DNA of 64,000 nucleotides, from the NCBI GenBank assembly GCA_963556255.1, contig OY744616.1, positions 7,254,301 through 7,318,300 of the forward strand. The letters are read 5' to 3'. Shown here piece by piece: positions 1 through 12,196 of this stretch. The position numbers and the translations under genes were made by a program. Each line of letters begins with the position of its first letter. Within the stretch, counting starts at the first letter, position 1. Origin of the DNA: Allolobophora icterica (Eukaryota; Annelida; Clitellata; Crassiclitellata; Lumbricidae). The notes under the pieces are model-generated. The model was not told the origin of the DNA, did not search any database, and worked only from the letters and a program-made list of their open reading frames with translations.

Positions 1-1300
1 CCCCCGGCGGTCAGAAGGGCGAGTAGAGTCATTTTTAGCCTAAAAGTAAATCTACATGTACAGCAAGTTAGCAACGGTGTACACACTACACAGTACTTCA
101 CACTCAAATGCTCGACTCAATAGTTTTATTGGCTGAATCCGAAGCTGGAATGTCCAAATGCATGATTTAGTAAACAACCGGTGTGAAATAAAAAAAATTC
201 TTTACTCTATGCAGTCTTTGGACTGAAGTAGTTTTACTGGCGTATAAATATATTGATGTCATGACCGACGGCGACATGTTTAAGTTAAAATTTAGGCCCT
301 ATAGAGTTCTTGTTGATATTATCTACTACGCAGTATGGAATATTATTACTTTGTAGTAGGCCTACTTTGTGTAATTTAAATTGACAATTGCATATTGCAT
401 AATTACATACTATAACTTACTAATACTTAAACTTAAAGATTGTATAATTTAAATCACCGCACTCCCTGAAAATGAACAGAAAGCTTGACACGTCAAAAGT
501 CGTAGATATTCTTGCGCAAGAGAAGGCGCGCAAACGAACGTTTTAACTGTTTGGAATTTTCGGATTCTTCTTTTTAGACTGCCGTAGTCTAATTTGTTAA
601 ATTGTTTCGTTAATTTTTAGCAACCAACAATGGGTCGCGGTAGGTCATTTGACCTGCCTATTTTACTCTTGACCTCCCTAACCTGCCTATTGTACTCTTG
701 ACCTTTGAAATTTTCAAAATCATTTTTTACGTCTAAAACTTAATTATTAGATCTAAACGACTTTCTTACGTTTTATCTAGTAGGCCTTTGTCTATAGAAG
801 TCTATGTTGTAAACTCTAAAAGTGAACTGGGCTATAAAAAGTGTTCAATAATAATTTTCTTCGTTTTATATATCTAAGTTATGTTGCTTTTTCGACCTGC
901 TGAATAACTCCCATGACCCTGACGCGACCTGCTGAAATTATAACTGGCGCCGCCACTGCAAACAACCAAATTTTTCACAATTTGACAGAATTTAAGTGTG
1001 GATAATTAGTATTTTAGCAGATGGAACAATGTTTTTAGATTAATTATCTCTAGTTCAAAATTTTTGCTAGCCAGTAGAAATAAAAAAAAGTGTTATAAAA
1101 ATAAATCGGAGAAAATAATTAAAATGTAATAATTTCATTATTATTTAATTGGGGTGCGATTTATGATATTTGCATATTTCATATCGCAAAAGCGCCAAGC
1201 GTTTTTTGCACAGCTTTTTTGTTTCAAATTGAAGGGGGTTCAAGGGGCCCACCATCGACGCTCTGCACAAGGGCCCCCAAAAACCTTTCTACGCCACTGA
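1..1300. other. AT-rich stretch, no gene recognised
   Basis: No open frame or splice-bounded coding segment was recognised on either strand. The stretch is AT-rich. Around 640-710 there are several TGACCT/AGGTCA half-site-like words. The end (about 1210-1300) has a C-run and the phrase TACGCCACTG, which resembles the ends of the MITEs found elsewhere in the window. Confidence 0.4.
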
Positions 1301-1633
1301 TTTATAAAGCGCCTCTGGTAGGGTGAACCGTTCAGAGACGCTCCCAGTGCGCAAGGTCAGAAGAAAGAAATAAGTCTTGAGGAAAGTAAAAGAAGACGAG
1401 GGGTTACCTTTTAAAAACTGAGAGCGAGTAGAAGGAGACAGTGTATTCCAGAGAAAGGGGACATTTGAGGCAAAAGATCGGGACTTCGCCATAGCTGTTC
1501 TAGAACGAGGACCTGAAAGATCCAGTCTGTTCGAGGAGCGAAGTGGACGATGCGAGGAGACAGAAAGAGGCCGGTGAATTCCATCAATTAGATATTTGGG
1601 GGCGAGACCCCGCTGTGCCTTAGACACCAGAAT

Positions 1634-1635
<2 letters not shown>
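1301..1635 (-). pseudogene. LINE (CR1/L2-like) reverse transcriptase 3' end, fragment
   Basis: The minus strand encodes the typical C-terminal tail of a CR1/L2-type reverse transcriptase: a 'RGLAPKYL' segment, then an arginine/serine-rich stretch, then 'FLWNTLSPSTRSQFLK'. Only the region after the catalytic palm remains. The transcription-direction 3' side runs into a GCGCTTTATAAAT-type terminus, and related GCGCTATATAAAT ends recur at about 21910, 26630, 52590 and 55796. The opposite side runs into an (AAT)n microsatellite. It is a dead, 5'-truncated copy; the exact clade is uncertain. Confidence 0.6.
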
Positions 1636-1705
<70 letters not shown>

Positions 1706-1710
1706 TAATA
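1635..1710. repeat. (AAT)n microsatellite
   Basis: A nearly pure AAT array directly abutting the LINE 3' fragment. Open frames through it (poly-Tyr on the minus strand) are repeat artefacts. Confidence 0.95.
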
Positions 1711-2278
1711 TCTTTTCTTTAATTAAGCGCCTGCTTACCGCACTGCGCTGTACAGTGAACATACATATAGTAGAAACGGCAGCCACGCAGGGCGCCTTAC
1801 ATACATATATACAGTAGAAGTACATGATAACAGTTTTACAAGAGTCGAATACAACTGTTTTAACGGCAGCCACGCAGGGCGCCAATCACGGCCTAACACT
1901 CACTTAACTACCGCCGCCATCTAGCGAGTAGAAGGCTGAGTAGGCCTTATGGAGGGCTACGGGATTCGATCTTGGTACCTTCTGCACTTCACGCCAGTGT
2001 GTTATCCATTACTCTATGGGTCCCCCGTATGTATGTAAGTATGTATGTAAGTATGTATGCATGTGTATACCTGATTGTGAGTCTCTGAAGTGATTGAGTT
2101 GATTGTTGAGTCGTTCAATCGGAGAAGAGGCTGAGCTTCTTCCTTTGTTGTTTCCGTCGACGTTTGAAGAACGATTGGTCCGCTGGTCTTCCTCCCATTT
2201 GTTAAAGATCAACTCCGAAAATTCGTTCTTAGATAGTATTCTACTGGAACTCTGGAGAAATAGTAATAACACTAAGCC

Positions 2279-2337
2279 TAACAACAATAACAACAACAAC
2301 ACCAACAATAATAATAATAATAATAATAATGATAATA

Positions 2338-2376
<39 letters not shown>

Positions 2377-2396
2377 TTAATAATAATAATAAATTA
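2279..2396. repeat. (AAC/AAT)n microsatellite
   Basis: Imperfect AAC then AAT repeats with single-base interruptions. Long Asn or Leu ORFs on both strands are by-products. Confidence 0.9.
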
Positions 2397-2941
2397 ATGA
2401 CGAACCACATTAAACGGTAGGATATATGCTGCGTTGCTCAGTATGTCATCAATTAACAAAAATATCGTCAATTAAATTTTAACAAATACCATTCGATAGG
2501 TTGCAACGAAAAACAATGATCGACTAATTCCGACTAATCAGTCAGTTGGTTTTCTAAAATCCTCCTTTGTTGATGACTCTCTGCAGTCCGAGTTCCCCTT
2601 TTCATGAAGATACGATCCTCTCCTCCACGAGACCCTCAACTATAAGCAAGCGCATTGGCGTCCACTTACTTTCTTATGAGTTTGTTCCTGGGGGTCGGAC
2701 GGTGGGAGGCGTTTTTCGAGTTCTAGTAAAAACCGGAACTGCGACCAAAGGAAAGCTGTCATAAGCCAGATTGAGCTAGACACCCTGCCATTGCTTGCGC
2801 CCTCTTTTTCTTATCAGAGCAGCCTACACATTGTAATTGAAATTTTAAATCACACATTTATATAGCCCCTCTTCAAGAGTGACTCACAGAGGATAGCCAT
2901 GCCTTGTGAGGTACTTAAAAGGGGCTATAGTAAGTGTCTTG

Positions 2942-3150
2942 ATACATACATACATACATACATACATACATACATACATACATACATACATACATACATA
3001 CATACATACATACATACATACATACATACATACATACATACATACATACATACATACATACATACATACATGCATGCATACATACATACATACATACATA
3101 CATACATACATACATACATACATACATACATACATACATAGTTACATACA
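2942..3150. repeat. (CATA)n microsatellite, about 210 bp
   Basis: Tetranucleotide CATA/TACA array with a few G/T substitutions near 3070 and 3140, followed by a (CAGA)-rich tract to about 3355. Frames encoding YIHT or MYVC repeats are open on both strands only because the repeat lacks stops. Confidence 0.95.
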
Positions 3151-3359
3151 TAGTTACATACACACATGCAGACGTACATACATACGTACATAATAATATT
3201 ATGTACGTATATTATGTAGTGGTGCATATATGACACGCAAACACGGGTATTTGAGAGAGATAGACAGACAGACAGAAAGACAGACACACAGACAGAAATA
3301 GACAGAGACAGACAGAGACAGAGGGAGACAGACAGACAGACAGACACAGAGATAGGCAT

Positions 3360-4610
3360 GGGCAGAAGCAGAGATCTGTGCTATTGCACAGGCGTGGCAG
3401 AAATGCACTAGCGTGTGTTGACTAGATAGGGGAATCGTGCATATGGTCAAGCCACACAGGGTGTTCGAATTCCTGCACGTGCGAAAGTCAGTCTACAGTA
3501 ATAGTCCGCGGACCGGAACTGGTCCGCGAGCCCAGAGTTGCCGGTCCGCAAAGTGAGTCAAGAAAGTGGACAAAGAAGACGATAGACGTTTTCTCGATTG
3601 GGTCTCGCTTCGAACTATCTTCAAAATAGACGATTGTCTGGTAATAAAAACCATATTTTTCATATAAATTAAAAAGCTTTGTTCTGGGAGTAAATGTATT
3701 TCATATAATAATTGTAAACGAAAACTGCCCAAGATATAGTTATTCAACGAATTGCTCACAGGTCAAATGAGTGGCGTAAACTTGTCCAAAATATTGGGGG
3801 GGGGGGTGGTTATTCATTCTACACTTGTTGCATTGGGTTTACAGTCCATCTCAATTATTACCTCCGTAACAGCTGCTCTGCCTCTCCCTGGTCTCTCTGG
3901 CAACCGGACTCGGACTACCAATGGACATGGAATTCTGGACAACCCCTCGGATACGACGCAGCTCTCGTGAATAAGCTGGTGCTCTATGCTTGGCTTTACA
4001 GTGGCGCTTTAGAAAACTGGAGATTACGATTACGATTACGATTATTGGGGGCACGTGCCCCGGCTCCCCCCACCCAGAGTCTACGCCTATTGGTCAAATA
4101 GAAGTTGTTGTTCGCCTTTACTAGAAATTTCGATCGTAACATTTGCGGCTTTTTGACCGGCAATTAGAAACCGGTCCTGCTGCAATGAGAAAAGTCCTGC
4201 CGGTCCGTCACACTCAAAAGTTTGAGAAGAGTTGGACTTAAAGTTGCTCATTCTATCGCTCAAGTTGGACTTAAAGTTGCTCATTCTATCGCTCAGCTCA
4301 GTCGGTCGGAGTTTTACATTTGCAACTATTATTAAATTTTATTCAGTTACAGTAGTGCACAATTTAAATTATTGAACAGATATGTGTTTACAAACCACGA
4401 ATTCATTATTCAGACGTCCAGAGTTGACTACGTTGTTATCCATGGCAACGTGAGAATTAATGTATCTACAACCATCTAAGTCATTCGAAACTCAGCGTCT
4501 TCTATGCATAATTTCTGCCAACGAAACCAGAGTTCGAATACAGGCTGCGCTGCAACCCTGGACCTATATAGTCCAGCGTTACGTCACCTCGGACGTGGTT
4601 AATTACACCA
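3360..4610. other. No gene; decayed repeats
   Basis: No convincing coding sequence. Around 3773-4090 there is a copy of a dispersed sequence seen again near 28391-28440 and 28640-28690: a GGCGTAAACTTGTCCAAAA-like end, a poly-G run, and a GGGCACGTGCCCC block followed by AGAGTCTACGCC. It is interrupted by a segment ending in (GATTAC)n at about 4021-4046. A 24-bp direct repeat lies near 4225-4290. Confidence 0.45.
4435..4449. promoter_or_regulatory. RFX X-box-like motif
   Basis: GTTATCCATGGCAAC resembles the imperfect inverted repeat bound by RFX factors. No gene start was recognised beside it, so function is doubtful. Confidence 0.2.
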
Positions 4611-4611
4611 A

Positions 4612-4674
4612 AAACACACACACAAATACATACACACACACACAACCACACAAACACACACACACACACATTAC
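4612..4674. repeat. (CA)n-rich microsatellite
   Basis: CA dinucleotide run with interruptions. Confidence 0.9.
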
Positions 4675-4952
4675 CTTATCTTGAACGGTCGAGTCTCCTT
4701 CCAGGTTACAGGAAGTGTTTTCGTTTTAACGGTAACGAAAACGAAAACCTTCGTTAACGAAAATTTAAGGTTTTAGTTAACTGAAACTATAACTAAAACG
4801 AAAGCAAAACTAATAATAACGAAAACATATATAACGAAAACCAAAACTAAAACGCCCAACGAATGCCTATAGCTGTATATATAGGACGATCGCGATGATC
4901 GGTTTTCATCATTTAATGACTGTAAAATTTAGTTTCGACACATTGGAAAATT

Positions 4953-4953
4953 C

Positions 4954-5024
<71 letters not shown>
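4953..5024. repeat. (AAT)n microsatellite
   Basis: Pure AAT array. The following stretch to about 5880 contains no recognised gene. Confidence 0.9.
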
Positions 5025-5026
<2 letters not shown>

Positions 5027-5886
5027 TATAAAACTACCTAAGCCATCTCAATCTGTGAAAAATATATTGTATGTGCGAGGAAGCTGAGATTTTAGGTGTA
5101 AGAAGAACACCGCTCGCAGTCGCAGTATTAAAAATTGAAATGTCCTAGGCTTCTACTGCGAGCCATGTCGGATTTTAAAAAGCGAATTGAAGTAAAGTTT
5201 CAGAGAGAAATTATACAACATTATGCATTGAATTCTTACAGACTTAAGTTTAGCTTGAACATTTATTCTATCGCCAGCGATTTGTAATTGCTGAGAATAG
5301 CAATTATGATATTTTACATTTTCAAAGAGTAAAAATTCAAACAAGGCATGAAAATAGGGGGCCTACTAAGGGAATGTCATGACTCAAGAGTCACTTGATG
5401 TCGCCAAAGATAAGTTCCGCGGCTCGCACCTAGCAACAATCTCACGTCAAATCTGTGAGACGTTTACACTGTCAAGTGATTTACGATGAACGAGCAAGAC
5501 CGTTAAATGATTAAAACGCTCTTGACCCATACTGATATTAACTTCCAGATTGCAGCATCTAATAGCATGAAAAAGACAGGTCGGTGATGTTCTACACGTG
5601 TTCGAGCTAAAACTGTTTCTGTATTGGCGGGTTATGGGGGGTTCTCTAAAATCGCATTGGATCTGAGTGAATCGCAACATCGATGACTCCAATTCAGAGG
5701 GTGCCCACTCGGATTCCAGATCCCGCGACTCCCCCTCCCGGCCAACTACAACGCCTGGTCCGAGCTCTGTGTTCATTGGCGGCGATCTTGTTTGACAGGT
5801 GGGGGACACTTTTCCAGATCAGCTGATCTTGTCAAAAAAAGAGGTGAGAAAATTGTTTATGTTGACCTTTCTGATGTTTCAGAATA

Positions 5887-5897
5887 ACACACACACA

Positions 5898-5976
<79 letters not shown>

Positions 5977-6017
5977 CCACAACCACAACCACAACCACAC
6001 ACGCACACAACCACAAC

Positions 6018-6051
<34 letters not shown>

Positions 6052-6052
6052 A

Positions 6053-6102
<50 letters not shown>
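5887..6102. repeat. Compound (CACG)/(CA)/(CAACCA)n microsatellite
   Basis: About 215 bp of CACG tetranucleotides, then CA dinucleotides with CAACCA interruptions. Cys-Val ORFs on the minus strand are spurious. Confidence 0.95.
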
Positions 6103-6104
<2 letters not shown>

Positions 6105-6392
6105 TCGATTTTCTGTCAATCAGTCGTTGAATTTTTGTGTGTTTTCTTGGTGTTTCTTTGCTAAATCACAGGCGCGATTCCTTTTCGCGAAGGAAAAGGA
6201 ACTGCAGTGGTGTATAGGACACATACACGGGCATTTGAGAAAGAGAGACGGACAGAGTGAAAGGGAGACAGACAGACAGGCAGTCACAGACTAGGACAGT
6301 CAGACAGACACAGAGATCGGAAGACAGACAGGCAGAGAGGGATCTGTACTATGCGTAAGCGTGGCAGGAAATGCACTAGCGCGTGTTGGCTA

Positions 6393-6800
6393 GATAACAT
6401 AACATAACATAACATAACATAACATACCATCATATTTTATTGATCCAACTTAAAAGTACATAATTTGTAACAGATTGATCTGGGTAACAGTTCCCAGATT
6501 GCTAGAGAAAGAAAGAAATATATAAATTTAAACAAATGCAGAATACAATACCTGGGCCAACGTACACATATGTCCAAAGTTCACGTCAAATCTGACAGGC
6601 CCAGGAGTAAACTGCCCATAATGCCACACTCAAAAAAGGAGTGCATTTGAATATGAAGTAATAAGAAGTCAATTCGAATAGTTGAGATCAATTGGGAGGT
6701 CCAGAAGGGATTGAATCCCGCTAAGGATTATATCTACAATTCTTAATCCCAATCATATGTAAGTTATATGAGGAGCGCAGGCAAATATAGATCAGTATAT
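6393..6800 (-). mobile_element. LINE 3'-tail remnant with (AACAT)n end
   Basis: An (AACAT)n run at 6393-6425, followed by a TTTTATTGATCC-like sequence, resembles the tail of the LINE at 7768-9598, which ends in the same pentanucleotide. It is read as the 3' UTR and tail of a minus-strand non-LTR element, with no coding part left. Confidence 0.4.
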
Positions 6801-7376
6801 GCTCATACTAATAGAAGAAAATTTTCAAGGTAACAAGCCCACAAATATGGAACTCTCTCCCTCCACCTCTTCAACAGGTGGGTTCCCTATTGGTGCTTTA
6901 AGAAATTACTACGACAACACCTGATTGCCTATGAAGATTACTCCCAAGCCACTGGGAGAGTAATTATGAATGAGTTTGACCTGCAGGCTCTCGGGACGTA
7001 GAAATCGCCTGGCTCTCCTGGACGGAGTCTTCTTCACGTAGTTACAACCCCTATACAGTTAATTTCTCTCTCCTCCTTTTTTTCTTTGTTTTCTACTTTC
7101 CATTTCATTATTTTGTTTGCGTTACTGCCCAAGTGGTGGCAGTCCTAGCTGTATAGGCTTACTTATGTTAACCACCGATTTTGTACAAATAACCTTTACC
7201 TTCAGGTTGGTTCTGCGTCGAGGAATTTTTGTCTCAAATAGGTGTCCCTAGTAGCGGGAGTATTGCCTTTTGGGCCCACCTTTGTGACCAGCTTGTATAA
7301 TAATTGTAATTATTTGTACTTTATGATTTGTCCAACTGTGGTTCCAATACAGATTTCAATCAATCAATATGAGACA
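6800..7376 (+). pseudogene. LINE reverse transcriptase 3' end, frameshifted
   Basis: The plus strand encodes 'PQIWNSLPPPLQQ' in one frame and, after a frameshift near 6893, 'FKKLLRQHLIAYEDY' in the next. This is the C-terminal tail of jockey/CR1-superfamily reverse transcriptases. A non-coding 3' UTR follows and the copy ends in (TCAA)n at about 7360-7372. It is 5'-truncated and dead. Confidence 0.6.
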
Positions 7377-7389
7377 AAGGCGAATTTAC

Positions 7390-7580
7390 CCCCAATGAGT
7401 GAGCGAGTCAGTCACTGAGTCAGTCAATGAGTCAGTTAGCGAGTCAGTCAGTAAGTCAGTCAATTAGTCAGTTATGAGTCATTTAGTCAGTCAGTGAGTC
7501 CGTAAGTTAGTGCGTCAGTGAGCCAGTGAGCCAGTGAGCGAGTCAGTCAATCAGCCAGGGTCAGTCAGTCAATTGCTGAC
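7390..7580. repeat. Degenerate (GTCA)n tract
   Basis: Irregular GAGTCAGTCA-type tetranucleotide repeats with many substitutions, which suggests an old array. Confidence 0.75.
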
Positions 7581-7767
7581 TGACCGATCTGCCCCCTAAC
7601 GGACTAATTGTCAGTTTAAGCCCAACGGTAGGCCTATGCAGAATGACCAACGTTCTGACGAGAACTGTCCTGCTAACAGCAGATGTCATGGAAGAATGAA
7701 CTCTCACTACGACCTAACCAGAGTTCCACTCCAACGAACAAAGGTCCAACCAAGCAAATTGAATAAC

Positions 7768-9598
7768 ATAACATAACATAACATAACATCTTTCTTTATT
7801 GCTTCAAATGACATCAATAACAATCATTTCCATCGAAACAAATTAATATAAAATAGTGCAGTTTCTGGAAATTCAAACCCTATGAAACTATAAAGTAGTA
7901 AGATAAAGATACTCGCTTGACTAGCATGGAGGGAATGAAATGAACTTGAAGTAGAGTCAGGTGAGTTTGAAAGTAAACGAGTTCTTAGAGTCATAAGAGG
8001 CAATGGGCGCCCCTAAGGGACCTAGGTCCCGCTGACCGGGGATGCCCAGATAGGTAAATTTACAGATACAATGATGGCATTGTACAATTGCCTCCCTCAC
8101 AATAGCTTAATCAGGCCACTATAGCTGTAACCTCTAAAATCCTCAACACTTGGAGGTTAACCATAATCTATAGCTTAACTAAACTTAACTAAACATAACA
8201 AAACAGTCCCAAAGGGACCATATTCATGTACCAGGCTCCGGCTCGACCCCCCCCCCCATAAAGGTCAAATCAGTATTAGATATCAATCATTTAGATAGAA
8301 TCGTATCATGCGCCAGAATAAAGTTTTTCATTTGCTTCCTGAAAAGATGTCTAGCTTGCAGAGACCGAATTTCGACCGGGATCTGGGCCCAAAGCTGCGG
8401 ACCTGCTGACTTGACACTAAAACGCCGAATGTTAGTGCGACTTTTAATAGGACGGTATAGTGAGGCTCCCCGCGTGTCATGTTTGTGTATGGAAGTGGCC
8501 TTTGTGAAATACTCTCCAAATGCAGCAGGTAGTAAATTATGTTCGAAACAGTAGATGAAGTCCGATGTTTGATAGTTGTTTAATTGGTTAATTTTCAGTA
8601 TATTTAATTCTTTGAAAATAGGATCAGAGTGCTCACATTTCCTTGCTCCTTGTACCATCCTAACAGCTTTTTTTGCAAGGTTATTAATTTCTTAAGTCGT
8701 GATTGATAGTTAGAGGACCAGATGAAGTTACAGTAGTTGAGGAAGGGAAAGATAAGTGCATAGTATAGGTTTCTCTTGACCTCTACGGTTAGTAGATGCC
8801 CAATTCTAGAAAGTATACCTATGTTTTTCGCGACCTTTAGAGCTACATAATTAATATGGGTTTTCCAGTTTAAATGATTATCCACGTAAACTCCCAGAAA
8901 CTTTGTGGAGTCGACTTGGGTAATTGGGGAGTCATTGAGGGTTAAGGACCATTTAATCGGCTTTATTTTTCTATGGGACTTAAATATAATAAAATTAGTT
9001 TTATCCGCATTTAAAGTAAGTTTATTAGCTAAAAACCATTTATTAACCGAATCTAGTTCTTTATTGACCGTTTCCATAAGGGTTAAATGGGATTTATTGG
9101 AATACACTATGTTCGTATCATCTGCAAATAAGATAAAGGATAAAACAGTTGAAATTTTGGATAAGTCATTGATGTATAGTAAAAACAATAATGGACCCAG
9201 GTTTGATCCTTGAGGAACACCAAAAGAGATCGTTTTAGAGCTCGAGGATGTGCCATTACAAACAACTCTTTGAGTGCGATTTTCAAAATAACTACTAAAC
9301 CACGAGAGTTGAACCCCCCTAATCCCGTAGTTATTCATTTTCTTTAGTAAAATGGTATGATCTACTGCATCGAAAGCCTTGGCCACATCTAAAAATATAC
9401 CAACAGTGTATTCATTCTGTTCAATTGCACTAGTAATTTTATCTTCAAGGTCAAGAAGGGCCATATATGTAGAGTGCCCCGGCCGAAACCCATACTGGGT
9501 TGGTTGTATAATATTTAGTTTATGAATAAAGGAAGATAGTCGATCATACATTATCTTCTCGAGAAACTTGGCAAAAAACGGCAGAACTGATATTGGTG
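7768..9598 (-). mobile_element. Jockey/CR1-superfamily LINE, 5'-truncated
   Basis: A minus-strand non-LTR retrotransposon copy. The reverse transcriptase region runs from about 9598 to 8287, then a 3' UTR, then a (AACAT)n tail at 7768-7790. The 5' end is lost at a (TA)n tract at 9598-9640, where coding homology stops. A related but diverged copy lies at 10757-12196. Confidence 0.75.
8287..9598 (-). pseudogene. Reverse transcriptase of LINE, frameshifted
   Basis: Visible reverse-transcriptase blocks, in order: 'PISVLPFFAKFLEKIMY' (block at the start of the fingers), 'QYGFRPGHST', 'FLDVAKAFDAVDH' (palm block with the first catalytic Asp), 'GVPQGSNLGPLLFLLYIND', 'ILFADDTN' (the FADD catalytic box, about 9115-9135), then 'NADKTNFIIFK' and the thumb. 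Continuity is broken by a frameshift near 8650; downstream the tail 'GPQLWAQIPVEIRS' is in another frame and ends at 8287. There is no endonuclease domain in the window. The FADD box and palm motifs are intact, so the copy is not very old, but truncation and frameshift make it non-autonomous. Confidence 0.8.
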
Positions 9599-9600
9599 AA

Positions 9601-9638
<38 letters not shown>

Positions 9639-9650
9639 ATCATATATGTA
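9598..9650. repeat. (TA)n tract
   Basis: Near-pure TA dinucleotides at the point where the LINE coding sequence stops. Confidence 0.9.
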
Positions 9651-9803
9651 CAATTTATACATGTATGGTCTAGTGTGACCCATGATAGAGAAAATAGAAT
9701 GAGGGGTAGGCTCTCTTAGACAGGTCATAGTATATAGGACGTTGTAGATAACCTTCACAGAATTCATATATTGGGTCACACTAGACCATACATGTATAAA
9801 TTG
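9651..9803. repeat. 32-bp perfect inverted repeat with 89-bp loop
   Basis: Arms 9651-9682 and 9772-9803 are exact reverse complements over 32 bases, beginning CAATTTATACATGTATGG. It could be a small palindromic MITE. The right arm overlaps by a few bases the left end of the 714-bp element starting at 9799. Confidence 0.85.
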
Positions 9804-10512
9804 AAGGGCTTGCAGCAATAACCACGTATGTCGGATTTTTTTAGTTTTGGGAAAATGGCTTCAAAGATTTGACACTTCAAACTGTTGTATCTAAGCCATT
9901 TTACGAGATATCGACAAGCTGTTTGAAGCACCTTGTGAGTTATTACTGTCTTTCTCGAAATTGTTACATAATGCAATGCAAAAGATAACATTTATGTTTT
10001 TTTTCACGACATTTTGCTTCATACCTGGTTATTGTCACTCAATAACCCAGTATGAAGCAAAAATCGTCTGCTGTTAGTCGACATACGTTATTCTTGCACC
10101 AAATGGTGACTAGCACACAGTACAAATTAATCGTGCAATAAGAAGGTATGTCATCATAGCTACATTACAGTGAGAAAAAAAATAACGCAAAATCAGTGAA
10201 TTGTAGAGTAAGTAAGAGACAATAACCGGGTATGTCAAATAACCTGATTATTGCACCGGCTTTAATACAAAGATTACATGAAAAAAAGACAATTTTTTTT
10301 ATCATACCGGGTTATTGTATTGGAGTAATGCTGCCGGCTGCTAAATACCGTATGTCGACAAACTGTTTTATCCAAAAGCCAATTAAAAAATAATCAGATT
10401 TGCACCAAATTTGCAGGGTATATAGAATACAATATTCCAAGCACGCTGGCATACTTTTTCACATAAACCAGGTATGTCGACATACCTGGTTATTGAGGCA
10501 AGCCCTTCAATT
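9799..10512. mobile_element. 714-bp non-autonomous TIR element with repeated internal motif
   Basis: The ends are inverted repeats of about 34 bp starting AATTGAAGGGCTTGC and continuing CAATAACCNNGTATGTCG. Flanking GTATA at 9794-9798 and 10513-10517 may be the target duplication. The word CAATAACCNGGTATGTCG, in both orientations and sometimes fused as a palindrome (GTATGTCGACATAC), recurs near 9816, 10024-10055, 10077, 10220-10255, 10305, 10346 and 10469-10495. No transposase ORF is present, so it would be mobilised in trans. The superfamily is not assigned. Confidence 0.7.
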
Positions 10513-10515
10513 GTA

Positions 10516-10647
10516 TATATATATATATATATTTTATATATGTATAATTTTTGTTTGTACACAGAATAGACTTTACATACATGTAAAATATTATGCATAT
10601 ACTTATGCCTATTTATATAGTACTACATCGCGCAAGCCCTAAACACA

Positions 10648-10700
<53 letters not shown>
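10516..10700. repeat. (TA)n and (CA)n microsatellites
   Basis: A TA tract at about 10513-10545 and a CA tract at about 10643-10693, with AT-rich unique sequence between. Confidence 0.85.
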
Positions 10701-10702
<2 letters not shown>

Positions 10703-10756
10703 CATAGACTATTCTTTTCGTATCTGTAGAAGAATATTCCACTCAATATTTATATA

Positions 10757-12196
10757 TATCAATCAATCAATCAATCAATAACTTTATTGTGTCAACTGAC
10801 AATCAGAAACAAAACATATTTACAGGTAACAAGAAAAATTATTCAATTTATAGAGCATCCGTATACACTCCGGAGACTTTGTGCAAGACCAGAATAATCT
10901 CAATTGAATACTCAGTACTAATAATCAGTTAAGCATGATAAGGATAACAAATAGGATGCCGTATAAGTATCGATACCTCTAACTTTCTATGACGGAGATT
11001 TTTTATTTACTATTTTTAGACAGAGCTACATTTGCCAGGAGAGACCGAAGTGCCGCTAGACGGGGATACCCAAGCTATGACATGTACGAGATATGTTGAT
11101 GGTTCTTAGACAGAAATCGAAAAGAAAAGAAGAAGAGAAACTGAAAGTTTTGAACATCTTATATGTATTGACTGAAGTTGATTAGGATAAGGATGCGTTA
11201 CTTACCCTTAACTATACTTAACTAGTCTTAACTACCGGGCGCTGGGTGCTCCCACTCCCCCCCTCCCCCCCCCCAACCAGAGCTAGATACATTTTACTGT
11301 ACTAGATTAAGTCGCAGCACTAGAAGATGTTGCTAAGAGAAACTCCTTCAAAAGAATCTTAAACTGTCGCCTACTTTGTGCTGTCTGAATATGTAGTGGA
11401 ATAGAATTCCAGATCTGCGGTCCCAGTGCTTTAATATTAAAAGCTCTAAGATTCGTGCGAGTTTTTATGGGGCTATATAGTTGTGCTCCCCTTGTGTGAT
11501 ATTTGTGGGTCATCGATGCTTTAGCGAAGTAATTAGCATAAGACATAGGCAGCATAGCATGTTCGAAGCAATAGAATAGTTCTGCTATTTGATAGTTTCT
11601 GATTTGACTGATGTTTAATAACTTCAGCTTAGTAAAGATAATGTGAGATGAGGCTCTGTATTCCACTCCAGCAATCATTTTTATGGCTTTTCTTTGTAAA
11701 GTGTTCGGTTTTTGTAGACGAGACGGGTAATTGGATGCCCATATGAAATTACAGTAGGATAAGTAGGGGTATATTAATGTAAAGTATGAACTTTTTCTGA
11801 TGTCTTGAGGGAATAAAAAAGGCTATTCTTGACACTATACCCGTGTTCTTTGCAATTTTCAACGAAATATAGTCTAAGTGTGCTTTCCAATTAAGATGTT
11901 GGTCTATAAAGACCCCCAGGAATTTAGTATTCTCCACTTGTGTGATCAGATGGTTATTAAGATGGAATAGCCAGTTTACAGGTTTGATTTTCCTATGTGA
12001 TTTGAAAATGATAAAATTTGTTTTGTCAGTACTGAATGTAAGTTTGTTCGCATGAAACCAGTCATTCACCTTCCTTAACTCTTGATTCACTGTTTCCATG
12101 AGACTTTCATACGAGGAATTTGAGTATACTAAGCTCGTATCATCTGCGACCTATACTATAAAGGGCAGCAGAGACAGATGCTAGATCATTAATATG
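10757..12196 (-). mobile_element. Second LINE copy (jockey/CR1 superfamily), truncated
   Basis: A minus-strand relative of the 7768-9598 copy. The tail is (TCAA)n at 10757-10782, next to TAACTTTATTG. The coding remnant reaches 12196, where it is cut by the GGA/GAA tract. Around 12150 the segment leading into the FADD box is visible but appears deleted at the catalytic block. Confidence 0.7.
11307..12150 (-). pseudogene. Reverse transcriptase thumb/tail of LINE, degraded
   Basis: Two frames carry recognisable parts: 11749-12099 with 'STDKTNFIIFKSHRKIKP' (post-FADD region; also present in the copy at 8.3-9.6 kb) and 11307-11678 with 'ALGPQIWNSIPLHIQ' at the C-terminal tail. Frameshifts separate them near 11700-11810. 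It is a broken remnant with no expected activity. Confidence 0.75.

Noticed and set aside
2884..3359. Cys/Met/Tyr/Val ORFs
   Set aside because: Translation of (CATA)n and adjoining CAGA repeats.
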